From the NCBI GenBank assembly GCA_902778535.1, contig CACYYG010000042.1:1-57265 (forward strand): DNA of 57,265 nt. The letters run 5' to 3'. This document shows positions 8,463-21,388 of the stretch, piece by piece. The stretch comes from an uncultured Prevotellaceae bacterium. Lineage in GTDB: Bacteria; Bacteroidota; Bacteroidia; Bacteroidales; Bacteroidaceae. The notes beneath the pieces are model-generated. The model was not told where the DNA came from. It worked only from the letters and a program-made list of their open reading frames with translations, and searched no databases. The position numbers and the translations under genes are program-made. Position 1 is the first letter of the stretch; each line of letters opens with the position of its first letter.

Positions 8463-8495
8463 CGGGCGAATCAGCAAACGATTCGCCCGTTTTTT
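8463..8495 (+). terminator. Rho-independent terminator of thrA
   Basis: CGGGCGAATC (8463-8472) and GATTCGCCCG (8480-8489) form a perfect 10-bp stem with a 7-nt loop, followed directly by six T residues. It separates thrA transcription from apgM. Confidence 0.88.
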
Positions 8496-8541
8496 GTCTG
8501 GGGGAAACGTGCCTCCCGAAATCATCCCAAGTTGTTTCGTT

Positions 8542-8963
8542 TTGTAAAGAAATTTTATTCCGATTTTTTTACAAATGAAATTTCCGAAATAGAAGCGAAA
8601 AGACTTGTTTTTGTAGTCGGTCGGTCATCGGATGAGCATGAGTACGGCTCAAAAACTGCACACCCGCATGGGTTTTGTGCAGCTTTTTGGTCTCTAAAAG
8701 GGCTTATTTTTGCTCCAGAAAGGCATGTTTATGTTCAAAAAGATGGTCCGCGTGAAAAAAAAGCATTGACTTTTTTTCATGGGGATATACCTTTTTGAAA
8801 ACGAGGATGCTCCCGATAAACAGGAAAATGAGCTAAACGACTATCAATCAGCAAAATAGCCAACCCCTCTCATTTTCGCGTTTTTTTCAGCAAATCGTTC
8901 TGTCTTGAATTCTGAGCCATTCTCAGCCTAGTTAAACCCTGTTTTTCCACCTATTTTGTAAAG
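8542..8963 (+). repeat. 422-bp dispersed element, copy 1
   Basis: This stretch is repeated in inverted orientation at 34280-34701. Both copies begin TTGTAAAG, end TTTTGTAAAG and are 422 bp. Internal landmarks (CTGCACA at offset 114, GCATTGAC at offset 221) sit at identical offsets, so there is no net indel. Two conserved hairpins are visible: CTGCACA/TGTGCAG with inner CCC-GCAT-GGG (8656-8682), and TGAAAAAAA/TTTTTTTCA around GCATTGAC (8753-8779). One frame is open through the first 260 nt in both copies, but no good start codon is shared. It encodes no transposase; a non-autonomous repeat or conserved RNA are both possible. It fills most of the gap between thrA and apgM. Confidence 0.8.
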
Positions 8964-9090
8964 AAAAATGATTATCGTAGAACGTTCATTAGGCCGTTAC
9001 GAGTTCTTGCCTTACAGGAAATGAATGTGCTTTGTTCTCTGTGTTTTATAAACATTGTCGAATCGGGGCGAAAAAAACGCGAAAATGCAC

Positions 9091-9119
9091 TTGAATTAGC
9101 ATAAAAAGTTGTAATTTTG
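9091..9119 (+). promoter_or_regulatory. apgM promoter
   Basis: TTG at 9091-9093 and TAATTTTG at 9112-9119 are 18 nt apart, close to the Bacteroidetes -33/-7 pattern. The leader to the ATG at 9142 would be about 16 nt. Between copy 1 of the repeat and this promoter (8964-9090) nothing else was recognised. Confidence 0.6.
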
Positions 9120-9141
9120 CAGCAAATTTGTTTATAAAGAG

Positions 9142-10485
9142 ATGAAACATATCATTATATTAGGCGACGGCATGGCCGACCACGCCGTAGAGCGGTTGGG
9201 AGGCAAAACGTTGCTGCAAACAGCCGACAAGCCCATGATGGACCTGTTGGCAAAGAACGGCAGGACGGGCAGGCTTATTACAGTGCCCGAGGGTTTTCCA
9301 CCGGGCAGCGAGGTGGCCAATACCGCCATTCTGGGCTACGACCTGAACAAAGTGTATGAAGGCCGCGGACCGTTGGAGGCCGCCAGCATCGGCTACGACA
9401 TGCAGCCCGATGATTTCGCCATCCGCTGTAACATCATCACGCTGGACGACGGCAAGATTATTACCCACAACGGCGGCAACCTGCAGACGGAGGATGCCCG
9501 CGTGCTCATCGACTATCTGAATGAGACGCTGGCCAAGCCCATTAACGAGCGCGAGGGCTGCGAGCGGGTGAAATTCATCTGCGGCATCCAATACCGGCAT
9601 CTGCTTGTCATCAAGGGCGGCAATAAGCATATCGAGTGCGCTCCGCCACACGACCATCCTAACGAGCCTTGGCGCCCCCTAATGGTGGCCCCTCTGTCGC
9701 CCCCCGAGAAAGCCCCCCTGTCGTCCCCCGAGGGGGACACTCTTGCTGGCAAGCCCGCACTCAAGTCAAATGAAGCCCCCTCGGGGGCTGTAGGGGGGGC
9801 TCTCTCACCCGAGCAGACCGCAAGCCTGATGAACGAACTCATTCTCCGCTCTCAGAAGCTGCTGCCTCAGCATCCCTACAATCTCGCGAAGGCCGCGAAA
9901 GGCGAGCGCCAGGCCAACAGCATCTGGCCGTGGAGCGGCGGCTATCGTCCGTCGATGCAGACGCTGATGGAGCAGTATCCGCAAATCAAGAGCGGCACCG
10001 TTATTTCTGCCGTTGACCTCATTCAGGGCATCGGCAAATATGCAGGGCTGAAAATTGTGAAGGTGCCCGGTGCTACGGGGCTGGCCGACACCAACTATGA
10101 GGGCAAGGCACAAGCCGCCATCGACGCCCTGCAGCACGACGATTTCGTGTTTGTGCATGTCGAGGCTACCGACGAGGCTGGGCATGATGGCGACCTCGAC
10201 CTGAAGCTGAAAGCCATCAACTACCTCGACCAGCGACTTATCAAGCCCATTTTCCAAGCTGTTGAGCAGATGGAGGAGCCTGTCTGCATGGCTGTTCTGC
10301 CCGATCATCCAACGCCTGTTGAGTTGCGCATCCACGTCAACGAGCCCGTGCCTTTCCTCATTTATCATAAAGGGATAGAAGCCGACGATGTACAGCGCTA
10401 CGATGAAGTGAGCTGCGTCGGCGGAGCCTATGGCTTGTTGCGCCTGAATCAGTTTATGCAAGCTTTTATGGATATTGACTATTGA
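9142..10485 (+). CDS. apgM: Cofactor-independent phosphoglycerate mutase, ApgM family, with repeat insertion
   Basis: The 447-residue protein belongs to the archaeal-type, alkaline-phosphatase-fold phosphoglycerate mutases. In Bacteroidales these accompany thrA and thrC and are often called homoserine-kinase-like. Visible motifs are the metal-binding opening IIILGDGMADHAV, PPGSEVANTAILGYD with the active-site Ser, VHVEATDEAGHDGD, and AVLPDHPTPVELRIH near the C-terminus. About 40 residues (roughly 182-221) between HPNEPWRPLMV and SPEQTASLMNE are low-complexity Pro/Ser/Gly and are encoded by palindromic CCCCCGAGGGGG units. They are absent from typical homologues (about 400 residues), so this is an in-frame repeat insertion in a linker; both flanks remain intact. 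Confidence 0.9.
   Translation: MKHIIILGDGMADHAVERLGGKTLLQTADKPMMDLLAKNGRTGRLITVPEGFPPGSEVANTAILGYDLNKVYEGRGPLEAASIGYDMQPDDFAIRCNIITLDDGKIITHNGGNLQTEDARVLIDYLNETLAKPINEREGCERVKFICGIQYRHLLVIKGGNKHIECAPPHDHPNEPWRPLMVAPLSPPEKAPLSSPEGDTLAGKPALKSNEAPSGAVGGALSPEQTASLMNELILRSQKLLPQHPYNLAKAAKGERQANSIWPWSGGYRPSMQTLMEQYPQIKSGTVISAVDLIQGIGKYAGLKIVKVPGATGLADTNYEGKAQAAIDALQHDDFVFVHVEATDEAGHDGDLDLKLKAINYLDQRLIKPIFQAVEQMEEPVCMAVLPDHPTPVELRIHVNEPVPFLIYHKGIEADDVQRYDEVSCVGGAYGLLRLNQFMQAFMDIDY
9688..9804. repeat. In-frame GC-palindrome elements inside apgM
   Basis: The left arm (AGCCCCCCT, 5 nt, CCCCCGAGGGGG; 9711-9737, preceded by a partial copy) and the right arm at 9772-9802 are reverse complements of the same pattern. 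Each arm also contains its own CCCC-rich palindrome. They translate as SPPEGDT-like and EAPSGAVGGA peptides without a stop or shift. The same pair of arms occurs in the dehydrogenase gene at 17293-17419. Confidence 0.75.
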
Positions 10486-10507
10486 AAATTGAATGTTGGG
10501 CGAATCT

Positions 10508-11407
10508 ATGAAAAAGTTTTTGAGCATATTTCTCGGTTTGTTATTTGCTTTCTCAGCTGTGGCGCAGGAACTGCAGATGAGGGTGACTGTCAACAGCTCG
10601 AAGGTGCAGGGCACCGACAAATCGGTGTTTGAGAATCTTCAGCAGACGCTGGAGCAGTTTATCAACGAGCAGCAGTGGACACCGATGCAGTTTCAGGAGA
10701 ACGAGCGTATACAGTGTTCGATGAACATCACCGTGTCGAAATATGACGCGTCCGAGAATCGTTTTACCTGCTCGGCACTGATACAGGCCAACCGGCCCGT
10801 CTATAATGCCGCCTACACCACCGTCGTTTTCAGTAACAACGACAAAAACTTCGATTTCGATTTTGTGCAGTTCGACCAGCTGAACTTCAACGAAGAAGTC
10901 ATCGACAACCAGCTCGTCGCCCTCTGTGCCTATTATGCGTTGCTCATCATCGGCATGGATCTCGACAGCTTCGCTCCGATGGGCGGCACCGACGTGCTGC
11001 AGCGCTGCATGAATCTGGTGAACAATGCGCAGAACCTGTCGTTTCCGGGCTGGAAGGCTTTCGACGACTCACGCAATCGCTTCGCCATCATCAACGACTA
11101 TCTGAACGAGGCCATGACATCGTTCCGCCAGTTGCAGTACGACTACTACCGGCAGGGCTTGGACGAGATGGCCAGCAATGTGGAGCGCGGACGTACCAAC
11201 GTCACTACGGCCCTGCAGAATCTGAAGAAGGCCCACGAAGACCGTCCGCTGAGTTCGCTGCCCCAGATTTGGACCGACTATAAGAAAGATGAGCTGGCCA
11301 GCATCTACAAAGGCAAGGGAACACCGAAGGAGAAAGAAGGGGTCTACGATTTGCTTTTCAGCATCAATGCCTCTCAGAATAATTCATGGGAAAAAATCAA
11401 GCAATAG
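10508..11407 (+). CDS. DUF4835 family (PorD-like) exported protein
   Basis: The 299-residue protein has a clear signal peptide (MKKFLSIFLGLLFAFSAVAQ). A mature domain typical of DUF4835 follows: an early LQMRVTVNSSKVQGTDKSVF stretch and a central LVALCAYYALLIIGMDLDSF, with PGWKAFDDSRNRF and YYRQGLDEM further on. The family is restricted to Bacteroidetes and has been linked to type IX secretion under the name PorD; I recall this from family annotation and cannot test it here. The start at 10508 is chosen over 10493 because the signal peptide begins there. It lies 22 bp after apgM in the same direction. Confidence 0.75.
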   Translation: MKKFLSIFLGLLFAFSAVAQELQMRVTVNSSKVQGTDKSVFENLQQTLEQFINEQQWTPMQFQENERIQCSMNITVSKYDASENRFTCSALIQANRPVYNAAYTTVVFSNNDKNFDFDFVQFDQLNFNEEVIDNQLVALCAYYALLIIGMDLDSFAPMGGTDVLQRCMNLVNNAQNLSFPGWKAFDDSRNRFAIINDYLNEAMTSFRQLQYDYYRQGLDEMASNVERGRTNVTTALQNLKKAHEDRPLSSLPQIWTDYKKDELASIYKGKGTPKEKEGVYDLLFSINASQNNSWEKIKQ

Positions 11408-11411
11408 TAAT

Positions 11412-12761
11412 ATGAGGAAATTTTTTGTCTTACTTTTGTTGCTGATGGTAACAGTTGCCAGCGCAAAAAAACTCACGCCGTGGACGAAAGGCGGCTTTGA
11501 AACCGGCCAGTATCGTAATGTCTTTGTGGAGATGGGCTATAAGCCTGCCGACGTCGATGCCAAGCTGAAGGAAGTGTTCAACGACGTGTTCCGCGGGCCC
11601 AACAAGGTTTATTTCGAGGTGGGCGACACGATGGGCTATGTCTCCGACGTGAAGAACCACGACGCCCGCACGGAGGGAATGTCCTACGGCATGATGATTG
11701 CCGTGCAGTTTGGCGAAAAAGATATCTTCGACCGTATCTGGCGATGGAGTAAGAAATACATGCAGCATCAGGACGGTTCGCGCAAGGGATATTTTGCCTG
11801 GAGCTGCAAGACCGACGGCACCCGCAACGCCGAGGGCGCTGCCAGCGACGGAGAGCTCTATTACGTCACAGCCCTGCTCTTTGCCTCCAACCGCTGGGGC
11901 AACGACACAGGCATCAACTATAAGGCCGAGGCGCAGCACATTCTCGACTGCATCCAGCCGAAGGAATACACACCGGAGCCAAGGCCTGGCTTCGGAGGCT
12001 TCGGTCCGCAGCAGACCGGCCCCCAGAAGATGTATCTGATTGATCCTGAGACGAAGCTCATCACCTTCACGCCCGACGGCTTCGGCCAGCGCTACACCGA
12101 CCCCAGCTACCATATTCCCGCTTTCTACGAGGTGTGGGCCAGGTATGCCGACGACGGACGCAGCGACTATTGGCAGGAGTGTGCCGACAAGAGCCGCGAG
12201 TTCCTGCACAAGGCCATCAACGAGCAGACGGGACTGAACGCCGACAACTGTCAGTACGACGGCAGCGAGATGCAGATGCCGCGCTTCCCCGGTATGCCGC
12301 AGCGTCCGCAGGGAGCACCGCGCCGCAACGGCAACAACAACTTCCGCTATGACTCGTGGCGTGTGCCGATGAACATCGCCCTCGACTACGAGTGGAGTTG
12401 CGCCGACCGCGAATGGCAGCAGCACTATGGCGAGACCATACAGAACTTCTTCTATTCACAGGGCGTCGACAAGTTCGTCGACCAATACCGTGTTGACGGC
12501 TCCCTGCCCGAGGACAACGAGATTCTGCCTGCCGGTGGCTTCCGCAAGTTGCGCCACAGCATCGGCCTCGTGGCCACCACAGCCGCAGCCTCAGTGATGT
12601 GTTCGCACGAGAAGAGCAAGGAGTTCGTCGATGCCCTCTGGAACGCGAAGCATGTGCCCTTTGAAGACGGATACTTCGATGCCTACTACGACGGCCTGCT
12701 CCGCCTCTTCGCCTTCATGCATCTCAGCGGCAACTACCGTGTTATCACTCCGAAGCAGTAA
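11412..12761 (+). CDS. GH8 reducing-end xylose-releasing exo-oligoxylanase-like enzyme
   Basis: This is a 449-residue exported glycoside hydrolase of family 8. After the signal peptide (MRKFFVLLLLLMVTVASA), the catalytic general acid is E88 in RTEGMSYGMM, and D146 in AASDGELYY is the conserved aspartate that positions substrate and water. The order of motifs (GPNKVYFEVG, GYFAWSCKTDGT, DPSYHIPAFYEVWA) is that of Rex-type enzymes that trim xylose from the reducing end of xylo-oligosaccharides. The start at 11412 is supported by the signal peptide and lies 5 bp after the DUF4835 gene. It shares a likely operon with the GH2 gene that follows. Confidence 0.87.
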   Translation: MRKFFVLLLLLMVTVASAKKLTPWTKGGFETGQYRNVFVEMGYKPADVDAKLKEVFNDVFRGPNKVYFEVGDTMGYVSDVKNHDARTEGMSYGMMIAVQFGEKDIFDRIWRWSKKYMQHQDGSRKGYFAWSCKTDGTRNAEGAASDGELYYVTALLFASNRWGNDTGINYKAEAQHILDCIQPKEYTPEPRPGFGGFGPQQTGPQKMYLIDPETKLITFTPDGFGQRYTDPSYHIPAFYEVWARYADDGRSDYWQECADKSREFLHKAINEQTGLNADNCQYDGSEMQMPRFPGMPQRPQGAPRRNGNNNFRYDSWRVPMNIALDYEWSCADREWQQHYGETIQNFFYSQGVDKFVDQYRVDGSLPEDNEILPAGGFRKLRHSIGLVATTAAASVMCSHEKSKEFVDALWNAKHVPFEDGYFDAYYDGLLRLFAFMHLSGNYRVITPKQ

Positions 12762-16769
<4,008 letters not shown>

Positions 16770-16819
16770 TTCCCCCTTTGCAGTTTTACAGAGAATACAC
16801 ATTATATTACCATCTAGCT

Positions 16820-18457
16820 ATGAAATTGACAGAAATACTGAGCGGCCAGCTGAACGCCGCAGAATGGGAGGCAAAAGGCTACGAGCTTCCCAAGTTTGAC
16901 ATCCAAGCCGTGCGCGAGAAGACGAAAAAGGAGCCCACATGGGTGCACTTCGGCGGAGGCAACATTTTCCGAGCCTTCCCCGCCGCCATCTTGAACGACG
17001 CGCTTAACACAGGCAAGTACGACCGTGGCGTCATCGTGGCCGAGACCTTCGACTTCGAAGTCATCGACAAGGCATACGCACCCTACGACAACCTCTCGCT
17101 ATGTGTTAACCTGTGCTCTGACGGATCCATCGAGAAGAAGGTCATTGCCAGTGTCACAGAGGCTCTGAAGGCCGACCCGCAGTTCCCCGACTGGCAGCGC
17201 CTTGTCGAGATTTTCCGCAACCCCAGCCTGCAGATGATTTCGTTCACCATCACCGAGAAAGGCTACACCTTCAATGAGGCCGACCTGCAAGTAGCCCCCC
17301 CTGAATCCCCCCGAGGGGGGACTTCTGAGGGTCCCAAGTTTGCTATGGGCAAGGTGTGTGCTCTTCTCTATGAGCGTTGGAAGGCATTAGAAGCCCCCTC
17401 GGGGGCCGTAGGGGGGCCTATCACCGTGCAGTCGATGGACAACTGCTCGCACAACGGCGACAAGGTGAAGGCTGGCGTCATGGCCTACGCCGAGCGCTGG
17501 GTGAAAGACGGACTGGTGCCGCCGACATTCCTCGACTACTTGAAGGACGAGACGAAGGTGACCTTCCCCTGGTCGATGATCGACAAGATTACGCCGCGTC
17601 CGCATGAGAAGGTGAAGGAGCTGCTGGCCGCCGACGGCTTCGAAGACAATAACTACATCGAGACCGAGAAGCATACGTTTACGGCTCCCTTCGTCAATGC
17701 CGAGGAAGTGCAGTACCTGGTCATTGAGGACAACTACACCAATGGCCGCCCGCCGCTCGACCTCGGCGGTGCCCTCTACACCACGCGCGACACCGTGGAC
17801 AAGGTGGAGACCATGAAGGTGACCACCTGTCTGAACCCGCTGCACACGGCCATGAGCATCTACGGCTGCATGCTGGGCTATACACTCATCTCAGCCGAGA
17901 TGGCCGACGAGGACTTGCGCCCCTTCATTCAGAAGATAGGCTACATAGAGGCCATGCCCGTCGTCGTTGACCCGGGCGTGCTGAATCCCTACGAGTTCAT
18001 TGGCGCCGTTATCAACCGCCGACTGCCCAACCCCTTCATGCCCGATGCACCGCAGCGCATCGCGATGGATACGAGCCAGAAGCTGCCCATCCGCTTCGGC
18101 GAGACCATCAAGAAATATGTGGCCCGGGGTCTCGATATGAGCAATCTCGTGCTGATTCCCCTCACATTGGCAGGCTACGCCCGCTACCTGAAGGGGCTCA
18201 AGGACGACCTGACCGCCTTCGAGCCGTCGCCCGATCCCATGTTGGCCGAACTGCAGACCATCGTCGCGCCGCTCGAGATTGGCAAGCCCAATCAGGACTG
18301 GAGCCCGCTGCGGCAGCTTTATAGCCGCGCCGACGTCTTCGGCCTCAATCTCTATGAAGCCGGCCTGGGTGAGCAGATAGAGGGAATGGTAAAGGAACTT
18401 TATGCAGGACAGGGTGCCGTACGTGCCACCTTACACAAGTATGTAGCTGCCCGATGA
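16820..18457 (+). CDS. Mannitol dehydrogenase / fructuronate reductase family protein with repeat insertions
   Basis: This 545-residue long-chain polyol dehydrogenase family member oxidises or reduces a sugar acid or polyol with NAD(H); fructuronate reduction (UxuB role) is the best guess. Seen are the NAD-binding WVHFGGGNIFRAFPA near residue 40, SMDNCSHNGDK near 205, CLNPLHTAMSIYGCMLGY with the catalytic Asn and His, and VDPGVLNPYEFIGAVINRR. Two GC-palindrome elements interrupt the NAD domain in frame: APPESPRGGTSEG near 159 and EAPSGAVGG near 191, either side of authentic sequence (MGKVCALLYERWKA). The start at 16820 fits the family. It is 50 bp after the GH2 gene, possibly the same operon. 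Confidence 0.84.
   Translation: MKLTEILSGQLNAAEWEAKGYELPKFDIQAVREKTKKEPTWVHFGGGNIFRAFPAAILNDALNTGKYDRGVIVAETFDFEVIDKAYAPYDNLSLCVNLCSDGSIEKKVIASVTEALKADPQFPDWQRLVEIFRNPSLQMISFTITEKGYTFNEADLQVAPPESPRGGTSEGPKFAMGKVCALLYERWKALEAPSGAVGGPITVQSMDNCSHNGDKVKAGVMAYAERWVKDGLVPPTFLDYLKDETKVTFPWSMIDKITPRPHEKVKELLAADGFEDNNYIETEKHTFTAPFVNAEEVQYLVIEDNYTNGRPPLDLGGALYTTRDTVDKVETMKVTTCLNPLHTAMSIYGCMLGYTLISAEMADEDLRPFIQKIGYIEAMPVVVDPGVLNPYEFIGAVINRRLPNPFMPDAPQRIAMDTSQKLPIRFGETIKKYVARGLDMSNLVLIPLTLAGYARYLKGLKDDLTAFEPSPDPMLAELQTIVAPLEIGKPNQDWSPLRQLYSRADVFGLNLYEAGLGEQIEGMVKELYAGQGAVRATLHKYVAAR
17293..17419. repeat. Paired in-frame GC-palindrome elements in the dehydrogenase gene
   Basis: The left arm at 17293-17326 (AGCCCCCCCTGAATCCCCCC then GAGGGGGGACTTC) and the right arm at 17390-17419 (GAAGCCCCCTCGGGGG then CCGTAGGGGGGCC) are inverted copies of the pattern seen in apgM. 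Unlike in apgM, about 63 nt of genuine dehydrogenase coding sequence lie between them, so they look like two separate insertions in opposite orientation. Confidence 0.72.
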
Positions 18458-18636
18458 CCTGTGGCAAACCATAAAGCTTACTAGACGACAGCCCTCAACG
18501 ACTTAGAGATACAGCGGCGCGTAGGTTGTTGATAAAACGCTCTACGAAGAAAGCGAGGCACGCTTCCAAAACATCAAAGAAGCAGAAAGAAACTCTATAT
18601 GTTGTTCAGGCCAAAATAACGCTTTGTGATAAAACA

Positions 18637-18697
18637 GTAACCACGTGGGTTACTGCCTGTAACCACGCGGGTTACTGACAGTAACCACGTGGGTTAC
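18637..18697. repeat. Three 22-nt-spaced palindromic iterons before the efflux operon
   Basis: The near-palindrome GTAACCACGTGGGTTAC occurs at 18637, 18659 (one change, CGCGGG) and 18681, with starts exactly 22 nt apart. This is about two helical turns, so all sites face the same side of DNA. The rest of the 356-bp gap (18458-18813) shows no ORF and no clear TAnnTTTG promoter. An operator array for the efflux operon at 18814 is the favoured reading; a small hairpin-rich terminator or a dispersed repeat is the alternative. Confidence 0.6.
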
Positions 18698-18813
18698 TAA
18701 AATTTTCGATGATCCGCCATAGTACGACCAGTAGACCTCAAATAAATTCTTCTCTGTTTTAAACAATTCGGGGAGAATAACGTCTAAAAAAATCGATACA
18801 TAACTCGAAAAGA

Positions 18814-20181
18814 ATGAAAGAAAGAAAGAAACTGCTGGCAGTCGCCTTGCTGTTCATATCCACCCTGCCGCTGGGTGCGCAGAAGAAATGGACGCTTGAC
18901 GACTGCATCGGCTATGCCATGCAGAACAACATCACGCTGCAGAAGAGCCGTCTGCAGCAACAGTCGGCAGCTGAGGATGTGAAGGCTCAGAAAGGCGCTC
19001 TCCTGCCCACGCTCAACGCCTCGACCAACCAGAGTGCGGGCTACCGCCCCTGGCAGGACTCCGGGGTGGCCACCGTTACCAACGGACAGGTGAACTCGAA
19101 GGTGAACAAGGACTACTACAACGGTTCCTACAACCTCAATGCGCAGTGGACTGTGTGGAACGGCGGTCGCAATCGCAACAATGTGCGCTTGAGCGAGCTG
19201 ACGGCGCAACAGTCGGAGCTGAACGTGGCCGAGCAGGCCAACAGCATTGAGGAGCGCATTTGTCAGCTCTTCGTGCAGTGTCTCTATCTGAACGAAGCCA
19301 TCGGCGTGAGCCGCTCCACCCTGGAGACCAGCAAGAAGAACGAGGAGCGTGGTCGTGAGATGGTGGAGGTGGGGCTCCTGGCACAGGCCGATTTGGCACA
19401 GCTTACTGCCCAGCGTGCCAACGACGAGTACAACATTGTAGAGGCTGAGACCCAGTTGGCCAGCTACAAGCTGCAGCTGCGCCAGTTGCTGCAGCTGACG
19501 GCTGATGCCGACTTCGACATTGCCGCAGATGCTCCGCTCCCTTGGGGAGAAGCTGTGGGTGGGCTTACTGAGCAGGCCCTGAGCGACATTCCCGCCCTGC
19601 AGACGGTGTATGAGCAGGCGCTCGTCTCACGTCCTGAGATAGAAAATGCCCGCCTCGGCATCGAGAGCAGCAAGCTGAGCATCGCCATTGCAAAGGCTGG
19701 ATGGCTGCCTACACTCAGCCTTACCGGCGGCATCTCGACCAGCACCAACTCGCTGTCGAACAACGGCTGGGGCAATCAGATGAAGACCAACGTCAACATG
19801 AGCGGCGGTCTGTCGCTGAACGTTCCCATCTTCGACGGCAAGCAGACGAAGACCAGCGTGGCCAAAGCACGCATACAGCAACAGCAGGCTGTGCTCGACC
19901 TGCAGGACCAGCAGCAGCAGCTCTACCAGACCATCGAGGGCTATTGGCTCGACGCCACCACCAACCAGCAGAAGTTCCGGGCTGCCTGCACCTCTGTGGC
20001 CAGCAGTCAGGCCAGCTTCGACCTCTTGCAGGAACAGTTCAACGTGGGCCTGAAAAACATCGTCGAACTGATGAACGGCAAGGACAACCTCCTGCAAGCC
20101 CAGCAGAACCAGCTGCAATCAAAATACCTCACATTGTTAAACCAACAGATGCTGCGTTTCTACGCCGGCTCAAACCAATAA
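18814..20181 (+). CDS. TolC family outer-membrane efflux protein
   Basis: This is a 455-residue outer-membrane channel subunit. A short signal peptide (LLAVALLFISTLPLGAQ) is followed by WTLDDCIGYAMQNNITLQKSRL, the classic opening of the first OEP helical repeat, and by two long helical hairpin repeats rich in Gln, Ala and Leu. The second contains LNVPIFDGKQTKTSVAKARI. Length fits TolC/OprM proteins. It heads a four-gene unit (20185, 21389, 22155) with 3-7 bp gaps that together form a MacAB-TolC-type tripartite exporter of macrolides, peptides or lipids; the substrate is unknown. Confidence 0.92.
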   Translation: MKERKKLLAVALLFISTLPLGAQKKWTLDDCIGYAMQNNITLQKSRLQQQSAAEDVKAQKGALLPTLNASTNQSAGYRPWQDSGVATVTNGQVNSKVNKDYYNGSYNLNAQWTVWNGGRNRNNVRLSELTAQQSELNVAEQANSIEERICQLFVQCLYLNEAIGVSRSTLETSKKNEERGREMVEVGLLAQADLAQLTAQRANDEYNIVEAETQLASYKLQLRQLLQLTADADFDIAADAPLPWGEAVGGLTEQALSDIPALQTVYEQALVSRPEIENARLGIESSKLSIAIAKAGWLPTLSLTGGISTSTNSLSNNGWGNQMKTNVNMSGGLSLNVPIFDGKQTKTSVAKARIQQQQAVLDLQDQQQQLYQTIEGYWLDATTNQQKFRAACTSVASSQASFDLLQEQFNVGLKNIVELMNGKDNLLQAQQNQLQSKYLTLLNQQMLRFYAGSNQ

Positions 20182-20184
20182 AAC

Positions 20185-21384
20185 ATGAAAAAGACAATCA
20201 TCATCGCCATTGTAATCATCGCTGCTCTCGTGGCAGCCTGTTTCCTCTTCTTTGGCGGCTCTTCCAAACCAACAGTAGAGTTTGAGAAAACCAAGGTGGA
20301 GCGCACCAACATCCAGAGCAGCATCACTGCCACCGGCACTATTGAGCCTGTGACCAGCGTCACTGTGGGTACGCAGGTGTCGGGCATCGTCAGCCACCTC
20401 TACGTCGATTACAACAGTATTGTGAAGAAAGGACAGGTCATTGCCGAGCTTGACAGAACCAATCTCACAAGCGAGCTGAACACTGCCCGTGCCAATCTGG
20501 CCAGTGCACAGAGTACGCTGAATTTCGAACTGGCCAACTATGAGCGTTACAAGACGTTGTACGATAAGGGTCTGGTCAGCGCCAACGACTTCGAGACGGC
20601 CAAGCTCTCCTACCTCAAGGCCAAGGAGCAGGTGAATACGTCGCGCGAGAGTGTGCAGAAGGCACAGACGAACCTCGGCTACGCCACTATCACCAGTCCT
20701 ATTGACGGCATCGTGCTGTCGAAGAGCGTGGAGGAGGGACAGACGGTAGCCGCATCGTTCAACACGCCTGAGCTCTTTACTATTGCACAGGATTTGACAG
20801 ACATGCGCGTCATCGCCGACATCGATGAGGCCGACATTGGCGGCGTCAAGGAAGGACAGCGCGTGATGTTTACTGTCGATGCCTACCCCGAGGATCATTT
20901 CATGGGCAGCGTCACGCAGGTGCGCCAGCAAGCTACGACGGAAAGCAACGTTGTTACCTATGAAGTGGTCATCTCGGCTCCCAACAACGATTTGAAGCTG
21001 AAGCCCGGCCTTACCGCCAATGTCACCATCTTCACGCAGGAGAAGAACGACGTGCTGGCCGTTGAGAGCAAGGCCCTGCGCTTCATGCCCATCGAGGCCA
21101 TTCTGAGCGAGGGACAGAAGATTGAGGACGTGGAGGCTCCCACGAAGGTTTGGACGTTAGAGGGCAGCACCTTCAAGGCTCATGCCGTGCAGGTTGGCAT
21201 GACCAATGGTATGCTGACAGAGATTGTCAGCGGTGTTGATGCCGGCACGGAAGTGCTGACGGGTTTCAACATCATTGGCGGCGAGCAGCCACGGGGTGAT
21301 CAGGCCAGCAATCCCTTCATGCCACGCCCAAGAGGGAATAACAGGCAACAGAACGGAAACAACCAGCGCCCGCCCAGCAGATAA
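20185..21384 (+). CDS. MacA-like periplasmic adaptor (membrane fusion protein)
   Basis: This is a 399-residue adaptor of the HlyD/RND-MFP family. An N-terminal membrane anchor (residues 4-23) is followed by a biotinyl-lipoyl-like domain (TGTIEPVTSVTVGTQVSGIV), a coiled-coil hairpin around residues 95-155, the second lipoyl half (ATITSPIDGIVLSKSVEEGQ) and beta-barrel domains (VIADIDEADIGGVKEGQRV). The C-terminal 25 residues are rich in Arg, Asn and Gln (RPRGNNRQQNGNNQRPPSR). It bridges the ABC permease and the TolC partner; its gene starts 3 bp after the TolC gene. Confidence 0.92.
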   Translation: MKKTIIIAIVIIAALVAACFLFFGGSSKPTVEFEKTKVERTNIQSSITATGTIEPVTSVTVGTQVSGIVSHLYVDYNSIVKKGQVIAELDRTNLTSELNTARANLASAQSTLNFELANYERYKTLYDKGLVSANDFETAKLSYLKAKEQVNTSRESVQKAQTNLGYATITSPIDGIVLSKSVEEGQTVAASFNTPELFTIAQDLTDMRVIADIDEADIGGVKEGQRVMFTVDAYPEDHFMGSVTQVRQQATTESNVVTYEVVISAPNNDLKLKPGLTANVTIFTQEKNDVLAVESKALRFMPIEAILSEGQKIEDVEAPTKVWTLEGSTFKAHAVQVGMTNGMLTEIVSGVDAGTEVLTGFNIIGGEQPRGDQASNPFMPRPRGNNRQQNGNNQRPPSR

Positions 21385-21388
21385 GAGA

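Noticed and set aside
8532-8798. 88-residue ORF across the dispersed element copy 1
   Set aside because: It needs a TTG outside the element, and copy 2 lacks any start codon in the same frame. Differences between copies are mostly amino-acid-changing where they are dense, so it is treated as part of the repeat, with the open frame noted.
18637-18697. Could the three GTAACC repeats be a mini-CRISPR?
   Set aside because: The gaps between the 17-bp palindromes are only 5 nt, far too short for spacers.
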